DNA of 41,475 bases from an uncultured Muribaculaceae bacterium (GTDB lineage: Bacteria; Bacteroidota; Bacteroidia; Bacteroidales; Muribaculaceae), in NCBI GenBank assembly GCA_905209725.1, contig CAJLTZ010000010.1, positions 1 through 41,475 on the forward strand. The letters are read 5' to 3'. Positions 9,399-18,328 of the stretch are shown here, one piece after another (within the stretch, counting starts at the first letter, position 1; each line of letters starts with the position of its first letter). The notes beneath the pieces were generated by a model. That model did no database searches. It worked only from the letters and a program-made list of their open reading frames with translations, and was not told where the DNA came from. Position numbers and translations under genes: made by a program.

Positions 9399-9406
9399 TA
9401 TATTTG
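9399..9406 (+). promoter_or_regulatory. -7 box of the polA promoter
   Basis: TATATTTG matches TAnnTTTG directly after the terminator. No good TTTG lies 19-21 nt upstream, so only the -7 half is convincing. Transcription would start near 9413, placing the octamer repeat in the leader. Confidence 0.4.
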
Positions 9407-9419
9407 CAAAACCACTCCT

Positions 9420-9451
9420 CAACTCATCAACTCATCAACTCATCAACTCAT
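9420..9451. repeat. Four perfect 8-bp tandem repeats in the polA leader
   Basis: The octamer CAACTCAT is repeated four times, followed by the degenerate CAACTTCC. It ends 18 nt before the polA start codon, where the ribosome loads. Copy number could vary by slippage. Confidence 0.8.
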
Positions 9452-9469
9452 CAACTTCCAAACTCATAA

Positions 9470-12286
9470 ATGCAAGATAAAAGGTTATTTCTTCTCGATG
9501 CCTATGCGCTGATTTTTCGCGCCTATTATGCCCTCATCCGCATGCCGCGAATCACGCGCACCGGATTCAACACGAGCGCCATATTCGGTTTTGTAAACAC
9601 TATTGAGGAACTTCTCCGCAAGGAGAATCCGAGCCATATTGCAGTATGCTTCGACCCTCCAGGACCCACATTCCGCAATGAAGCGTATGAGCGATATAAG
9701 GCTGAGCGCTCCGCCACCCCTGAGGATATTCGCCTATCCATCCCCTTCATCAAGGAGATTGTGAAGGCCTATAGAATCCCATTGGTAGAGGTGCCGGGGT
9801 TTGAGGCAGACGATGTGATAGGCTCGCTGGCCCGGCAGGCTGAGAAGGAGAATTTCACCGTCTATATGATGACCCCCGATAAGGATTTCGGCCAACTCGT
9901 ATCCCCAAACATCTATCAGTACAAGCCCTCCTATCGCGGTCAGGATTTCGAATTGCGCGGCGAGGCAGAGGTATGCGCACGATATGGCTTGCAGAACACG
10001 TCGCAGGTGATTGACCTCTTAGCGCTGATGGGCGACAAGGTTGATAACATTCCCGGTTGTCCGGGCGTAGGAGAGAAAACGGCCGTGAAACTTATCAACG
10101 ACTTCGGCAGCGTGGAGAACCTGCTCGATAATACGTCGCAACTTAAGGGTGCGCTGAAGAAGAGGGTGGAGGAGAATGCTGAGGAGATACGCTTTTCAAA
10201 GTTCCTGGCCACAATCCGCACGGATGCGCCGGTGGAGATTACCCCTGCCGAATTGAAGCGTAAGACACCGGACCGCGACAAGCTCTTCGCCATCTTTGAT
10301 GAACTGGAGTTCAAGACCCTCGCCGAAAGAGTGCGCCGCAGATTAGACAGCGACGGGAGGCCCGCATCCGGCGAAACAAACACCAAGAAAGATACTGAAG
10401 CCTGTAATGCCTATGAGAATAAGGAAGCGAAAAGCGCAGAGGTGAAGGATAGTTTCGAGAAAGCGGAATATATCATTGCCGACACTCCGGAGACGCGGCA
10501 TCGCTTCGACGAGGAGATTGCCACGGCTCGCGAAATCGGCGTCACGCTTGTGGCCGATGGGGAGAATGATGTGGCGGCTGTATGGAAGGGCACAGCGGTG
10601 GCTGTGCGCCCGGGACTCGCCTTTTATCTGCCACGCACCTCAGCCCCTGCCCTATCCCTTTTCGATGAACCCTCGTCGCGTGATGACCTGCTCACCGCCA
10701 AGGTGCTCGACATCCTTGCCGACAAGGATATCCTGAAGGTGAGTTTCAACACCAAACGCGATATGGTGATTGCCGCTATGGCCTCACCTGAAAAGGAAAG
10801 GATGGATAATCCATATATTCAAAATTTCTATGATTTAGGACTGGCGCATTATGTGCTGCAGCCGGAATTGCGCCATAATCCGGGGTCGCTGGCCGCACAA
10901 TATCTCGGATATGACCCTATGCCGGCACCGGCAACCGGCGGCCGCGGCGCTTCAAAGGAGGCGAAAGACCCCAACGAGGAGGCCCGCATCGCCTGTCTCG
11001 AGGCCGACATCGCCATGCGCATCCGTAGCACCCTCGAAGAAGAGGTGAAAAGGGAGGGGATGGACAATCTCCTCTACGACCTCGAGTTCCCGCTTGTGGA
11101 GGTGCTCGCCACGATGGAAATCACCGGAGTGCGCATCGACGTCAACGCGCTCCATGCCGCCGCAGAGGATATGAAGGCCCGCATCCACGCGCTCGAACAG
11201 GAGATCTTCGCCCTGGCCGGCGAGGAATTCAACGTCGGTTCGCCGGCGAAGGTGGGCGAGATCCTTTTCGACCGCCTCGCCCTCGACCCCAAGGCCAAGA
11301 AAACGAAGACCGGCCAATATTCCACAAGTGAAGAGATACTCGAAAAACTCACCGCACGCCACCCCATCGTGGAGAAGATCATCAAGCACCGCGCCCTGCG
11401 CAAACTCTTCTCCACCTATCTCACTGCGCTTCCGGCAGCCATCAATCCCCGCACGGGCAAAGTGCATACCAACTACAACCAGACCGTGACCGCCACGGGC
11501 CGAATCTCCTCATCGGCGCCAAATTTGCAGAACATCCCCGTGCGCGACGACGAGGGGCGTGAGATCCGCCGCGCATTCATCGCCGACCCCGGTTGCCTCT
11601 TCTTCTCCGCCGACTATTCGCAGATTGAGCTGCGCCTCATGGCCGACTTTTCCGGCGACCCGATCATGCTCGATGCCTTCCGACACGGCGAGGATATCCA
11701 CGCCATCACAGCGGCCCGCATATTCCATAAGGATGTGGAGGATGTGGAAAGCAACGAACGGCGCAAGGCCAAGACCGCCAATTTCGGCATCATCTATGGC
11801 ATCTCCCCCTTCGGCCTCAGCACCCGCTTAGGCATACCCCGCGCCGAGGCCAAGGAGATAATCGACAATTATTTCGAGACCTTCCCCGCTGTGAAGCAAT
11901 ATATGCACGACAGCGTGGAACATGCCCGCGAAAAGCAATATGTGATGACGAAGATGGGGCGCAAACGCATGCTTCCCGACATCAACTCGAAAAATCCCAC
12001 GGTGCGCGGATATGCGGAGCGCAACGCGGTGAACGCGCCTCTGCAGGGCACAGCCGCCGACATCATAAAGCGCGCCATGATCGACATTTACCGCGAGATG
12101 CGCCAGAAAGGGATGCGCTCGAAGATGATAATGCAGGTGCACGACGAATTGAACTTCAATGTGATGGAGGATGAACTTCCGGCACTGCAGGAGATGGTGG
12201 AGCGCCTCATGCAGCAGGCCTACGACGGCCGCGTGACCCTCACCGCCTCCGGAGGCGTGGCCTCCAACTGGCTGGAAGCCCACTGA
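9470..12286 (+). CDS. polA: DNA polymerase I
   Basis: A 938-residue polymerase for Okazaki-fragment processing and repair. Residues 1-~290 are the 5' nuclease (FEADDVIG with Asp114/Asp115, DKDFGQ, and the helix-hairpin-helix GCPGVGEKTA). Residues ~330-545 occupy the place of the 3'-5' exonuclease. The C-terminal polymerase domain has motif A DYSQIE (Asp715), motif B AKTANFG (Lys768) and motif C VHDE (His891, Asp892), so polymerase activity should be intact. The exonuclease is poorly conserved: the only candidate for the first metal-binding DxE is Asp363-Gly-Glu365 in unusual surroundings, although the later FNTKRD, FYD and EAD positions keep aspartates. Proofreading is therefore doubtful. It stands alone between a terminator and the lysS promoter. 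Confidence 0.97.
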   Translation: MQDKRLFLLDAYALIFRAYYALIRMPRITRTGFNTSAIFGFVNTIEELLRKENPSHIAVCFDPPGPTFRNEAYERYKAERSATPEDIRLSIPFIKEIVKAYRIPLVEVPGFEADDVIGSLARQAEKENFTVYMMTPDKDFGQLVSPNIYQYKPSYRGQDFELRGEAEVCARYGLQNTSQVIDLLALMGDKVDNIPGCPGVGEKTAVKLINDFGSVENLLDNTSQLKGALKKRVEENAEEIRFSKFLATIRTDAPVEITPAELKRKTPDRDKLFAIFDELEFKTLAERVRRRLDSDGRPASGETNTKKDTEACNAYENKEAKSAEVKDSFEKAEYIIADTPETRHRFDEEIATAREIGVTLVADGENDVAAVWKGTAVAVRPGLAFYLPRTSAPALSLFDEPSSRDDLLTAKVLDILADKDILKVSFNTKRDMVIAAMASPEKERMDNPYIQNFYDLGLAHYVLQPELRHNPGSLAAQYLGYDPMPAPATGGRGASKEAKDPNEEARIACLEADIAMRIRSTLEEEVKREGMDNLLYDLEFPLVEVLATMEITGVRIDVNALHAAAEDMKARIHALEQEIFALAGEEFNVGSPAKVGEILFDRLALDPKAKKTKTGQYSTSEEILEKLTARHPIVEKIIKHRALRKLFSTYLTALPAAINPRTGKVHTNYNQTVTATGRISSSAPNLQNIPVRDDEGREIRRAFIADPGCLFFSADYSQIELRLMADFSGDPIMLDAFRHGEDIHAITAARIFHKDVEDVESNERRKAKTANFGIIYGISPFGLSTRLGIPRAEAKEIIDNYFETFPAVKQYMHDSVEHAREKQYVMTKMGRKRMLPDINSKNPTVRGYAERNAVNAPLQGTAADIIKRAMIDIYREMRQKGMRSKMIMQVHDELNFNVMEDELPALQEMVERLMQQAYDGRVTLTASGGVASNWLEAH

Positions 12287-12296
12287 TGTTAAGTCA

Positions 12297-12317
12297 GAAG
12301 TATGAAGTATGAAGTGT
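12297..12317. repeat. Heptamer tandem tract upstream of lysS
   Basis: GAAGTAT, GAAGTAT, GAAGTGT: three 7-bp units directly after polA and upstream of the -7 box of lysS. Confidence 0.7.
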
Positions 12318-12348
12318 TTGTGATGATGGTGGATTGCGGATTTTTTAT

Positions 12349-12356
12349 TAATTTTG
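12349..12356 (+). promoter_or_regulatory. -7 box of the lysS operon promoter
   Basis: TAATTTTG fits the Bacteroidetes -7 consensus. It overlaps the TTG that would begin the longest lysS reading frame, which argues that translation starts at the downstream ATG at 12420. The -33 half is unclear. Confidence 0.55.
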
Positions 12357-12419
12357 CAGGATAATAGACATTTACCTAAATTAAGGCAAAATTCAGTAAG
12401 AAACAAGATAGATCGAAAT

Positions 12420-13994
12420 ATGGAATTGACAGAGAAGACCAACCATGAATTGAGCGAGCAGGAGATTGTGAGACGCAACAGCATGAAGGCTCTGCGCGAA
12501 CGTGGCATCGAGCCCTATCCGGCCGCCGAATATCCCGTGACAGGACACACCCTCGAAATCAAGGAGAATTTCAAGGATGGAGAGGAACCGCTGCGCGAAG
12601 TGAGCGTGGCCGGTAGAATCATGTGCCGCCGAATCATGGGCAAGGCTTCATTCATGGAGCTTCAGGATGCCGATGGCCGCATTCAGGTCTATGTGAGCCG
12701 CGACGATATCTGCCCCGGCGAGGACAAGGACCTCTACAATGTGGTGTTCAAGAAACTCCTCGACATCGGCGACTTCATCGGCGTGAAGGGCTATGTGTTC
12801 CGCACCCAGATGGGCGAGATCACCATCCACGCCAAGGAGATCACGGTGCTGAGCAAGAGCCTGCGTCCACTCCCCATTGTTAAGATGAAGGATGGCAAAG
12901 CCTACGACTCATTCTCCGACCCCGAACTGCGCTACCGCCAGCGCTATGTGGACCTCGTGGTGAACCCCGGCATACGCGACATCTTCCTGAAGCGCACACG
13001 CATCTTCAATTCGATGCGCGAGTTTTTCAATTCCCACGGCTACACCGAGGTGGAGACCCCGATTCTTCAGGCTATCCCCGGCGGCGCATCGGCACGCCCC
13101 TTCGTGACGCACCACAATGCCCTCGACATTCCCCTCTACCTCCGTATCGCCGACGAGCTCTATCTGAAGCGCCTGATTGTGGGCGGGTTCGATGGCGTTT
13201 ATGAGTTCTCGAAGAATTTCCGCAACGAGGGCATGGACCGCACCCATAATCCAGAGTTCACCTGTATGGAGATTTATGTGGCCTATAAGGACTACAACTG
13301 GATGATGGACTTCACGGAGCGCATGCTTGAGAAGATCTGCCTCGATGTGAACGGCACCACGAAGGTAAAGGTGGGCGACAACGAGATCGACTTCAAGGCC
13401 CCCTTCAAGCGCATCACTATGACCGACGCCATCAAGGAGCAGACAGGCTTCGACATCACCGGCAAGAGCGAGGATGAGCTCCGCGCCTTCTGCCGCGAGC
13501 ATGGCATCGAGACCGACCCCTGCATGGGCAAGGGCAAACTCATCGACGAGATTTTCGGCGAAACGTGCGAGGGCAAGTGCATCCAGCCTACCTTCATCAT
13601 CGACTATCCTATCGAGATGTCGCCCCTCACCAAGCGCCACCGCAATAACCCCGAACTCACCGAGCGCTTCGAGCTGATGGTGAACGGCAAGGAACTTGCC
13701 AACGCCTACAGCGAGCTCAACGACCCGATCGACCAGTATGGCCGCTTCCTGGAGCAGATGCGTCTTGCCGACAAGGGCGACGACGAGGCGATGATTATCG
13801 ACGCCGACTTCATCCGTGCCCTCGAATACGGCATGCCCCCCACATCAGGCATGGGCATCGGCATGGACCGCCTCGTGATGCTCCTCACAGGCCAGACCAC
13901 AATCCAGGAGGTGCTTCTCTTCCCGCAGATGCGTCCCGAGAAGAAGCAGCAGAACAAGGAAGACCAGGAGGCAGCAGAGGAGACAAAGAAATGA
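12420..13994 (+). CDS. lysS: Lysyl-tRNA synthetase, class II
   Basis: 524 residues from ATG 12420; the family-typical start LSEQEIVRRN comes just after it, and the longer frame begins inside the promoter. The enzyme charges tRNA-Lys with lysine using ATP. An OB-fold anticodon-binding domain covers about residues 55-165 (VAGRIMCRRIMGKASF), followed by the class II catalytic core. Motif 2 is FRNEG with Arg268, and motif 3 is GMGIGMDRL with Arg484. The C-terminus ends in a charged lysine-rich tail. The stop overlaps the gpsA start in an ATGA. The lysS-gpsA-pgi order is, as far as I know, conserved in Bacteroidales. Confidence 0.96.
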   Translation: MELTEKTNHELSEQEIVRRNSMKALRERGIEPYPAAEYPVTGHTLEIKENFKDGEEPLREVSVAGRIMCRRIMGKASFMELQDADGRIQVYVSRDDICPGEDKDLYNVVFKKLLDIGDFIGVKGYVFRTQMGEITIHAKEITVLSKSLRPLPIVKMKDGKAYDSFSDPELRYRQRYVDLVVNPGIRDIFLKRTRIFNSMREFFNSHGYTEVETPILQAIPGGASARPFVTHHNALDIPLYLRIADELYLKRLIVGGFDGVYEFSKNFRNEGMDRTHNPEFTCMEIYVAYKDYNWMMDFTERMLEKICLDVNGTTKVKVGDNEIDFKAPFKRITMTDAIKEQTGFDITGKSEDELRAFCREHGIETDPCMGKGKLIDEIFGETCEGKCIQPTFIIDYPIEMSPLTKRHRNNPELTERFELMVNGKELANAYSELNDPIDQYGRFLEQMRLADKGDDEAMIIDADFIRALEYGMPPTSGMGIGMDRLVMLLTGQTTIQEVLLFPQMRPEKKQQNKEDQEAAEETKK

Positions 13995-15022
13995 TTCCCT
14001 CCCACGACAATATCACTCCGGGCGCGGAGATGGGGCGAGTGGCCGTGATCGGCAGCGGCTCGTGGGCCACGGCCCAGGCCAAACTGCTCCTCTCCACGTG
14101 TCCTGAAATCGGCTGGTACGTGCACCGCGACGACCGCATCGAGGAGTTCCGCCGCGCCGGCCATAACCCGGTGTATCTCTCCGACGTGAGCTTCGACACG
14201 GCCCGCATCCGCTTCACCTCCGACATCAATGAGGCTGTCGACAATGCCGACACGCTCGTGGTGGCCGTGCCCTCCCCTTATCTGCTCGGCACATTCGAGC
14301 ATATGAGCGTGGATGTGTCCGGCAAAAATGTGGTCTCGGCAGTGAAAGGAATAGTGTCCGAGAGCAATATGATTGTCACCGACTGGTTTGCCTCCCGCTT
14401 CGGATGCAAGAAGGAGAACCTGTTAGTGATCGGCGGCCCCTGCCATGCTGAGGAGGTGGCGCTCGAACGCCTCAGTTATCTCACCATCGGCTGCCGCGAC
14501 ATCGAGAAGGCTGAGGCTTACGCTTCGCTCATCTCCGGCAAGAAAATGAAGACGATTCTCTCCACCGACGTGAACGGAATCGAATACGCCGCTGTTTTAA
14601 AGAATGTATACGCAATTGCAGGAGGCATTATCAGCGGCATGAAGGCCGGCGATAATTTCATGGCGATGATGACAAGCAACGCCATCCGCGAGATGCGCCG
14701 CTTTGTCGACGCCGTCTCCCCCCATGAGGGCCGCGACATCTGCCGCTCGGCATATCTGGGCGACCTGCTCGTGACAGCCTACAGCCGTTTCTCCCGAAAC
14801 CACAATTTCGGAGCCATGATTGGCAAGGGATATAGCGTGAAGGCCGCAAAGATGGAGATGGAGCAGATTGCCGAGGGATATTACGGCACCGCCTGCATCC
14901 ACGACATCAATGCCGGCGGCCCGCAGGTGGACATGCCCATCCTCGACTGCGTATACTCAATTCTCTATCAGAAGCGCAACCCCCGCCGCGCCTTCGACGC
15001 TGTGGCAGGAAGCTTTTCCTAA
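13991..15022 (+). CDS. gpsA: Glycerol-3-phosphate dehydrogenase [NAD(P)+]
   Basis: A 343-residue cytosolic enzyme reducing dihydroxyacetone phosphate to sn-glycerol 3-phosphate, the backbone for phospholipids. The dinucleotide-binding loop is VIGSGSWATA (Gly21, Gly23), and the substrate-binding GGPCHAEE and the catalytic-lysine segment VLKNVYAIA (Lys204) are present. GDNFMAMM and a conserved GDLLVTAYS follow. Length is normal for the family. It starts 4 bp inside lysS, so the two are translationally coupled, and is followed by pgi after a gap made mostly of an 18-bp duplication. Confidence 0.95.
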   Translation: MIPSHDNITPGAEMGRVAVIGSGSWATAQAKLLLSTCPEIGWYVHRDDRIEEFRRAGHNPVYLSDVSFDTARIRFTSDINEAVDNADTLVVAVPSPYLLGTFEHMSVDVSGKNVVSAVKGIVSESNMIVTDWFASRFGCKKENLLVIGGPCHAEEVALERLSYLTIGCRDIEKAEAYASLISGKKMKTILSTDVNGIEYAAVLKNVYAIAGGIISGMKAGDNFMAMMTSNAIREMRRFVDAVSPHEGRDICRSAYLGDLLVTAYSRFSRNHNFGAMIGKGYSVKAAKMEMEQIAEGYYGTACIHDINAGGPQVDMPILDCVYSILYQKRNPRRAFDAVAGSFS

Positions 15023-15027
15023 GCATC

Positions 15028-15063
15028 TAAGGTCGATTAGAAATTTAAGGTCGATTAGAAATT
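15028..15063. repeat. Perfect 18-bp tandem duplication between gpsA and pgi
   Basis: The unit TAAGGTCGATTAGAAATT occurs twice with no spacer and makes up most of the 52-bp gap. It ends 11 nt before the pgi start codon. Confidence 0.85.
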
Positions 15064-15074
15064 ATTGATATATT

Positions 15075-16385
15075 ATGAAAACAATTAAGCTTAGCATCGA
15101 ACATGCCCGCTATTTTGCGGAAAAGCAGTATGAGGCTCTCGCCGACAAGTCGGTTGAGGCTCTCGCTACCCTGGAAAATAAAACAGGCGCCGGCAACGAC
15201 TTCCTCGGCTGGCTCGACCTGGCAAGCACCACACCCAAGGAGCTTGTGGACCGCATCAACGCCACCGCCGACCGTCTGAAAAAGAACTGCGACTATGTGG
15301 TTTGCATCGGCATCGGCGGCAGCTACCTCGGCGCAAAGGCCGTGAACAGCGCCCTCGCCGACAATTTCGAGTATTACTATGCTCCTAATCCCAACGAGCC
15401 CAAGGTGATCTACGCCGGCCAGAACATCGGCGAGGATTACATGGCCGACCTGCAGCGCCTCATCACAGGCAAGCGCTTCGGCATCATCGTGATCTCCAAG
15501 TCGGGCACCACCACAGAGCCCGCCATCGCCTTCCGCATCCTCAAGGAACAGCTTGAGCAGGAGGTGGGCAAAGAGAAGGCCAAGGACCTGATCGTGGCCG
15601 TGACCGACGCCAAGAAGGGCGCACTCCGCACTCTTGCCGACCAGGAGGGTTATGAAACATACGTGATTCCCGACAATGTGGGTGGCCGCTTCTCAGTGCT
15701 CACTCCCGTAGGCCTGCTCCCGATCGCCGTGGCCGGCCACGATATCTCCAAACTCCTCGCCGGCGCCGCCGACATGGAGAAGGAAACTCTCCACGCTTCC
15801 GACACGAATCCTTCCCTTATTTACGCCCGCATGCGCAACGCCCTCTATCAGAGCGGCAAGAAGATTGAGATTCTCGTAAACTTCGACCCACGCCTCCATT
15901 TCATGAGCGAATGGTGGAAGCAGCTCTACGGCGAGAGCGAGGGCAAGGACGGCAAGGGCATATTCCCCACCAGCGTTGACTTCACCACCGACCTGCACTC
16001 CATGGGACAGTGGATACAGGAGGGTGAGCGCACCATCTTCGAGACCGTGGTTTCCGTGGCCAAACCCGCTGTGGAACGCCGCGTGCCCTCCGATGAGGCT
16101 AACCTCGACGGACTCAACTATCTAGCCGGCAAGCGCATCGACGAGGTGAACAAGATGGCCGAACTCGGCACACGAATGGCTCACGAGGATGGCGGCGTGC
16201 CCAATATCCACGTGGAAATCAATGAAATCAGCGAGTACTCGCTCGGCCAGCTTATCTATTTCTTCGAGAAGGCCTGCGGAATCAGCGGCTACATGCTCGG
16301 CGTGAACCCCTTCAACCAGCCCGGTGTGGAGGCCTACAAGCGCAACATGTTCAAGCTTCTCAAGAAACCCGGATATACCGACTGA
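15075..16385 (+). CDS. pgi: Glucose-6-phosphate isomerase
   Basis: A 436-residue glycolytic enzyme interconverting glucose 6-phosphate and fructose 6-phosphate. It has the sugar-phosphate loop SKSGTTTEP (from Ser143), an IGIGGSYLGA segment, and the C-terminal NPFNQPGVEAYK with the catalytic lysine at about 422. Its length matches the short bacterial form. It is the last gene of the lysS-gpsA-pgi group and is closed by a strong terminator. Confidence 0.96.
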   Translation: MKTIKLSIEHARYFAEKQYEALADKSVEALATLENKTGAGNDFLGWLDLASTTPKELVDRINATADRLKKNCDYVVCIGIGGSYLGAKAVNSALADNFEYYYAPNPNEPKVIYAGQNIGEDYMADLQRLITGKRFGIIVISKSGTTTEPAIAFRILKEQLEQEVGKEKAKDLIVAVTDAKKGALRTLADQEGYETYVIPDNVGGRFSVLTPVGLLPIAVAGHDISKLLAGAADMEKETLHASDTNPSLIYARMRNALYQSGKKIEILVNFDPRLHFMSEWWKQLYGESEGKDGKGIFPTSVDFTTDLHSMGQWIQEGERTIFETVVSVAKPAVERRVPSDEANLDGLNYLAGKRIDEVNKMAELGTRMAHEDGGVPNIHVEINEISEYSLGQLIYFFEKACGISGYMLGVNPFNQPGVEAYKRNMFKLLKKPGYTD

Positions 16386-16420
16386 TACCCGACAATCAAA
16401 ATCAAATAGAAGATAGAAAA

Positions 16421-16464
16421 AAGAGGCGCTCCGCGGATATGGGGAGCGCCTCTTTAATATTTTT
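16421..16464 (+). terminator. Terminator after pgi
   Basis: AAGAGGCGCTCC (16421-16432) pairs perfectly with GGAGCGCCTCTT (16443-16454), followed by a T-rich stretch. Confidence 0.85.
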
Positions 16465-16477
16465 GCAACCGGTTTCG

Positions 16478-16509
16478 TTTGCGGATAGCTCGATTTTTAT
16501 TTAATTTTG
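16478..16509 (+). promoter_or_regulatory. Promoter of the glycosyltransferase operon
   Basis: TTTG (16478-16481), a 20-nt spacer and TAATTTTG (16502-16509). Expected start of transcription near 16516, 34 nt before the ATG. Confidence 0.65.
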
Positions 16510-16549
16510 TCATCTCTAAAGAATTCTCCTCGCTTGAACATTCTTTTAT

Positions 16550-18328
16550 ATGACTTTCGATGATATCCGTGGCGGCAACATCTCCGGGCGCACAGCCTTG
16601 CTCGGCCTGCTGATTCTCTGCTGCCTTACCCTCCTTCCTTTCCTCGGTCTTGCCGAGTTCAATTCCAAAGGTGAGCCGCGCGAAGCCGTGGTGGCCTTCT
16701 CAATGCTCCAGCAGAACGACTGGCTGCTCCCCGTGAACAATGGCGGCGAAATCCCCTACAAGCCCCCATTCTTTCACTGGCTCGTGGCTCTCTGCGGCCT
16801 TCTCACCGGGGGCGTGGGCGAATATGCCTCCCGCCTCCCGAGCGCACTGGCCCTCATCGGCCTCACTCTCGTGACTTACAGGTTTTTCCTTCACCGCCGC
16901 GGAATTGCATTCGCCCTTACTGCCGCCCTCCTTACCTTCACCGCCTGGGAACTCCATCGCGCCGGCATGAACTGCCGCGTGGACATGGTGCTCACATTCT
17001 TCACCGTGACCGCCATTTTCCTCCTATATCGCTGGGCCATAACCAAAAGCATGCACGGGATACCCTGGCTCGCCATCCTGATGATGAGTTGTGCCACACT
17101 CACCAAGGGTCCCGTGGGCATCATCGTGCCCTGCCTCGCCGTGGGTATCTTCCTGCTGGCGCGCGGCGTGAATTTCTTCAAGGCTTTCATCTGGCTGGCG
17201 CTCTGGGGTGTGATGTCGCTCATTATCCCTGCAATATGGTATGTGGCAGCCTATGCCCGCGGCGGCGAGGAGTTCCTTTCGCTCGTATTGGAGGAAAACT
17301 TCGGCCGCATGACCAACACGATGAGCTATGACTCCTGCGTGCATCCCTGGCCCTACAACATCGGCGTGTTCCTCGCCGGCTGGATTCCATGGACCTTAGC
17401 CGCCATCCTGACCCTTTTCGCGCTGCGCCGCAACGATTTCCGCAGCCATGCGGAAAGTGTGTGGAAGCGTTTCCGCTCGATGCGCTCCGACACGCTCCTC
17501 TGCGTGGTGGCTGCAGTGGCGATTTTTGTGTTCTACTGCATCCCGCAGAGCAAGCGCAGCGTCTACCTCATGCCCTGCTATCCTTTCGTGGCCGGACTCC
17601 TCACCATCCTCTTCCATTGGGCCGCAGAACGCAAAAAAGCCATCATGCTGATTTTCGGCGACATTATGGCAGCCCTTGCGGTTGTACTCTTCATCGCCTT
17701 CATAACCCTGAAGACCACCGACCTCCCCGCCTCCTTGTTCGGCCAAGGCCGCCATGGTGCCATCAACCTTCTCACGGTAAATCTCATCCGCGAGAGCGGC
17801 GTGATGGCCTGGGTATGGATGCTTTTCGCCCCGGCCGCTGCCTGCGCATGGTGGGGTGCGCTCAGAAAGAGGGTCACAGCCAATGAGGTGGCAGCATCTA
17901 TCGCCGTAATTGTCACCGCAATCTACATAGCAATCGCAGGTTCGGCGCAACCCGCCGCCCTCAATGCCAAGTCGCAGCTCCCATTAGCCCTGGAGATCGA
18001 AGCCCGATTCCCGGGAATCTCTGCTGTTAGTTATCATAGCAATGATAATCCTCAGCCATTGAAACTCTATGAGTTCATCTCCGACGGCGTCTTTGCCAAA
18101 GGAGACCCGGTGCATTTCTTCGAGATCAATTTCTACTTAGGCAATGTGATTGGAAACTTCTACAAGGACCGTCCCGCCGAGGGCATTCTTCTCCTTGACG
18201 AGGAGGATGCGCACAATTTTCTGCCGCAATTCCGGGAAGAGGGATATCAGTTTGAGCAGCAATGGCAAAGCCGCGACCCGCGCCTCCGCACCCAGCTGCA
18301 GATCTATCAATTTAAAATTGAAAAATGA
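16550..18328 (+). CDS. ArnT-like membrane glycosyltransferase (PMT/GT83 type)
   Basis: 592 residues with a dozen or so hydrophobic segments in the first ~440 residues and a soluble C-terminal domain. The first periplasmic loop has GEPREA (Glu42, Arg44) and then YKPPFFHW (Tyr70-Lys71), the signature of the ArnT/dolichyl-phosphate-mannose transferase family. Members move a sugar from a polyprenyl-phosphate carrier to lipid A or other envelope acceptors on the outer face of the inner membrane. Which sugar and acceptor apply here cannot be told. It overlaps the downstream dehydrogenase by 4 bp (ATGA). Confidence 0.88.
   Translation: MTFDDIRGGNISGRTALLGLLILCCLTLLPFLGLAEFNSKGEPREAVVAFSMLQQNDWLLPVNNGGEIPYKPPFFHWLVALCGLLTGGVGEYASRLPSALALIGLTLVTYRFFLHRRGIAFALTAALLTFTAWELHRAGMNCRVDMVLTFFTVTAIFLLYRWAITKSMHGIPWLAILMMSCATLTKGPVGIIVPCLAVGIFLLARGVNFFKAFIWLALWGVMSLIIPAIWYVAAYARGGEEFLSLVLEENFGRMTNTMSYDSCVHPWPYNIGVFLAGWIPWTLAAILTLFALRRNDFRSHAESVWKRFRSMRSDTLLCVVAAVAIFVFYCIPQSKRSVYLMPCYPFVAGLLTILFHWAAERKKAIMLIFGDIMAALAVVLFIAFITLKTTDLPASLFGQGRHGAINLLTVNLIRESGVMAWVWMLFAPAAACAWWGALRKRVTANEVAASIAVIVTAIYIAIAGSAQPAALNAKSQLPLALEIEARFPGISAVSYHSNDNPQPLKLYEFISDGVFAKGDPVHFFEINFYLGNVIGNFYKDRPAEGILLLDEEDAHNFLPQFREEGYQFEQQWQSRDPRLRTQLQIYQFKIEK

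Noticed and set aside
9420..9451. CRISPR-like reading of the octamer tract
   Set aside because: Units are directly adjacent with no spacers and far too short for CRISPR repeats.
12354..12419. 22-codon N-terminal extension of lysS from a TTG
   Set aside because: It begins inside the -7 box, and family-typical sequence starts right after ATG 12420.
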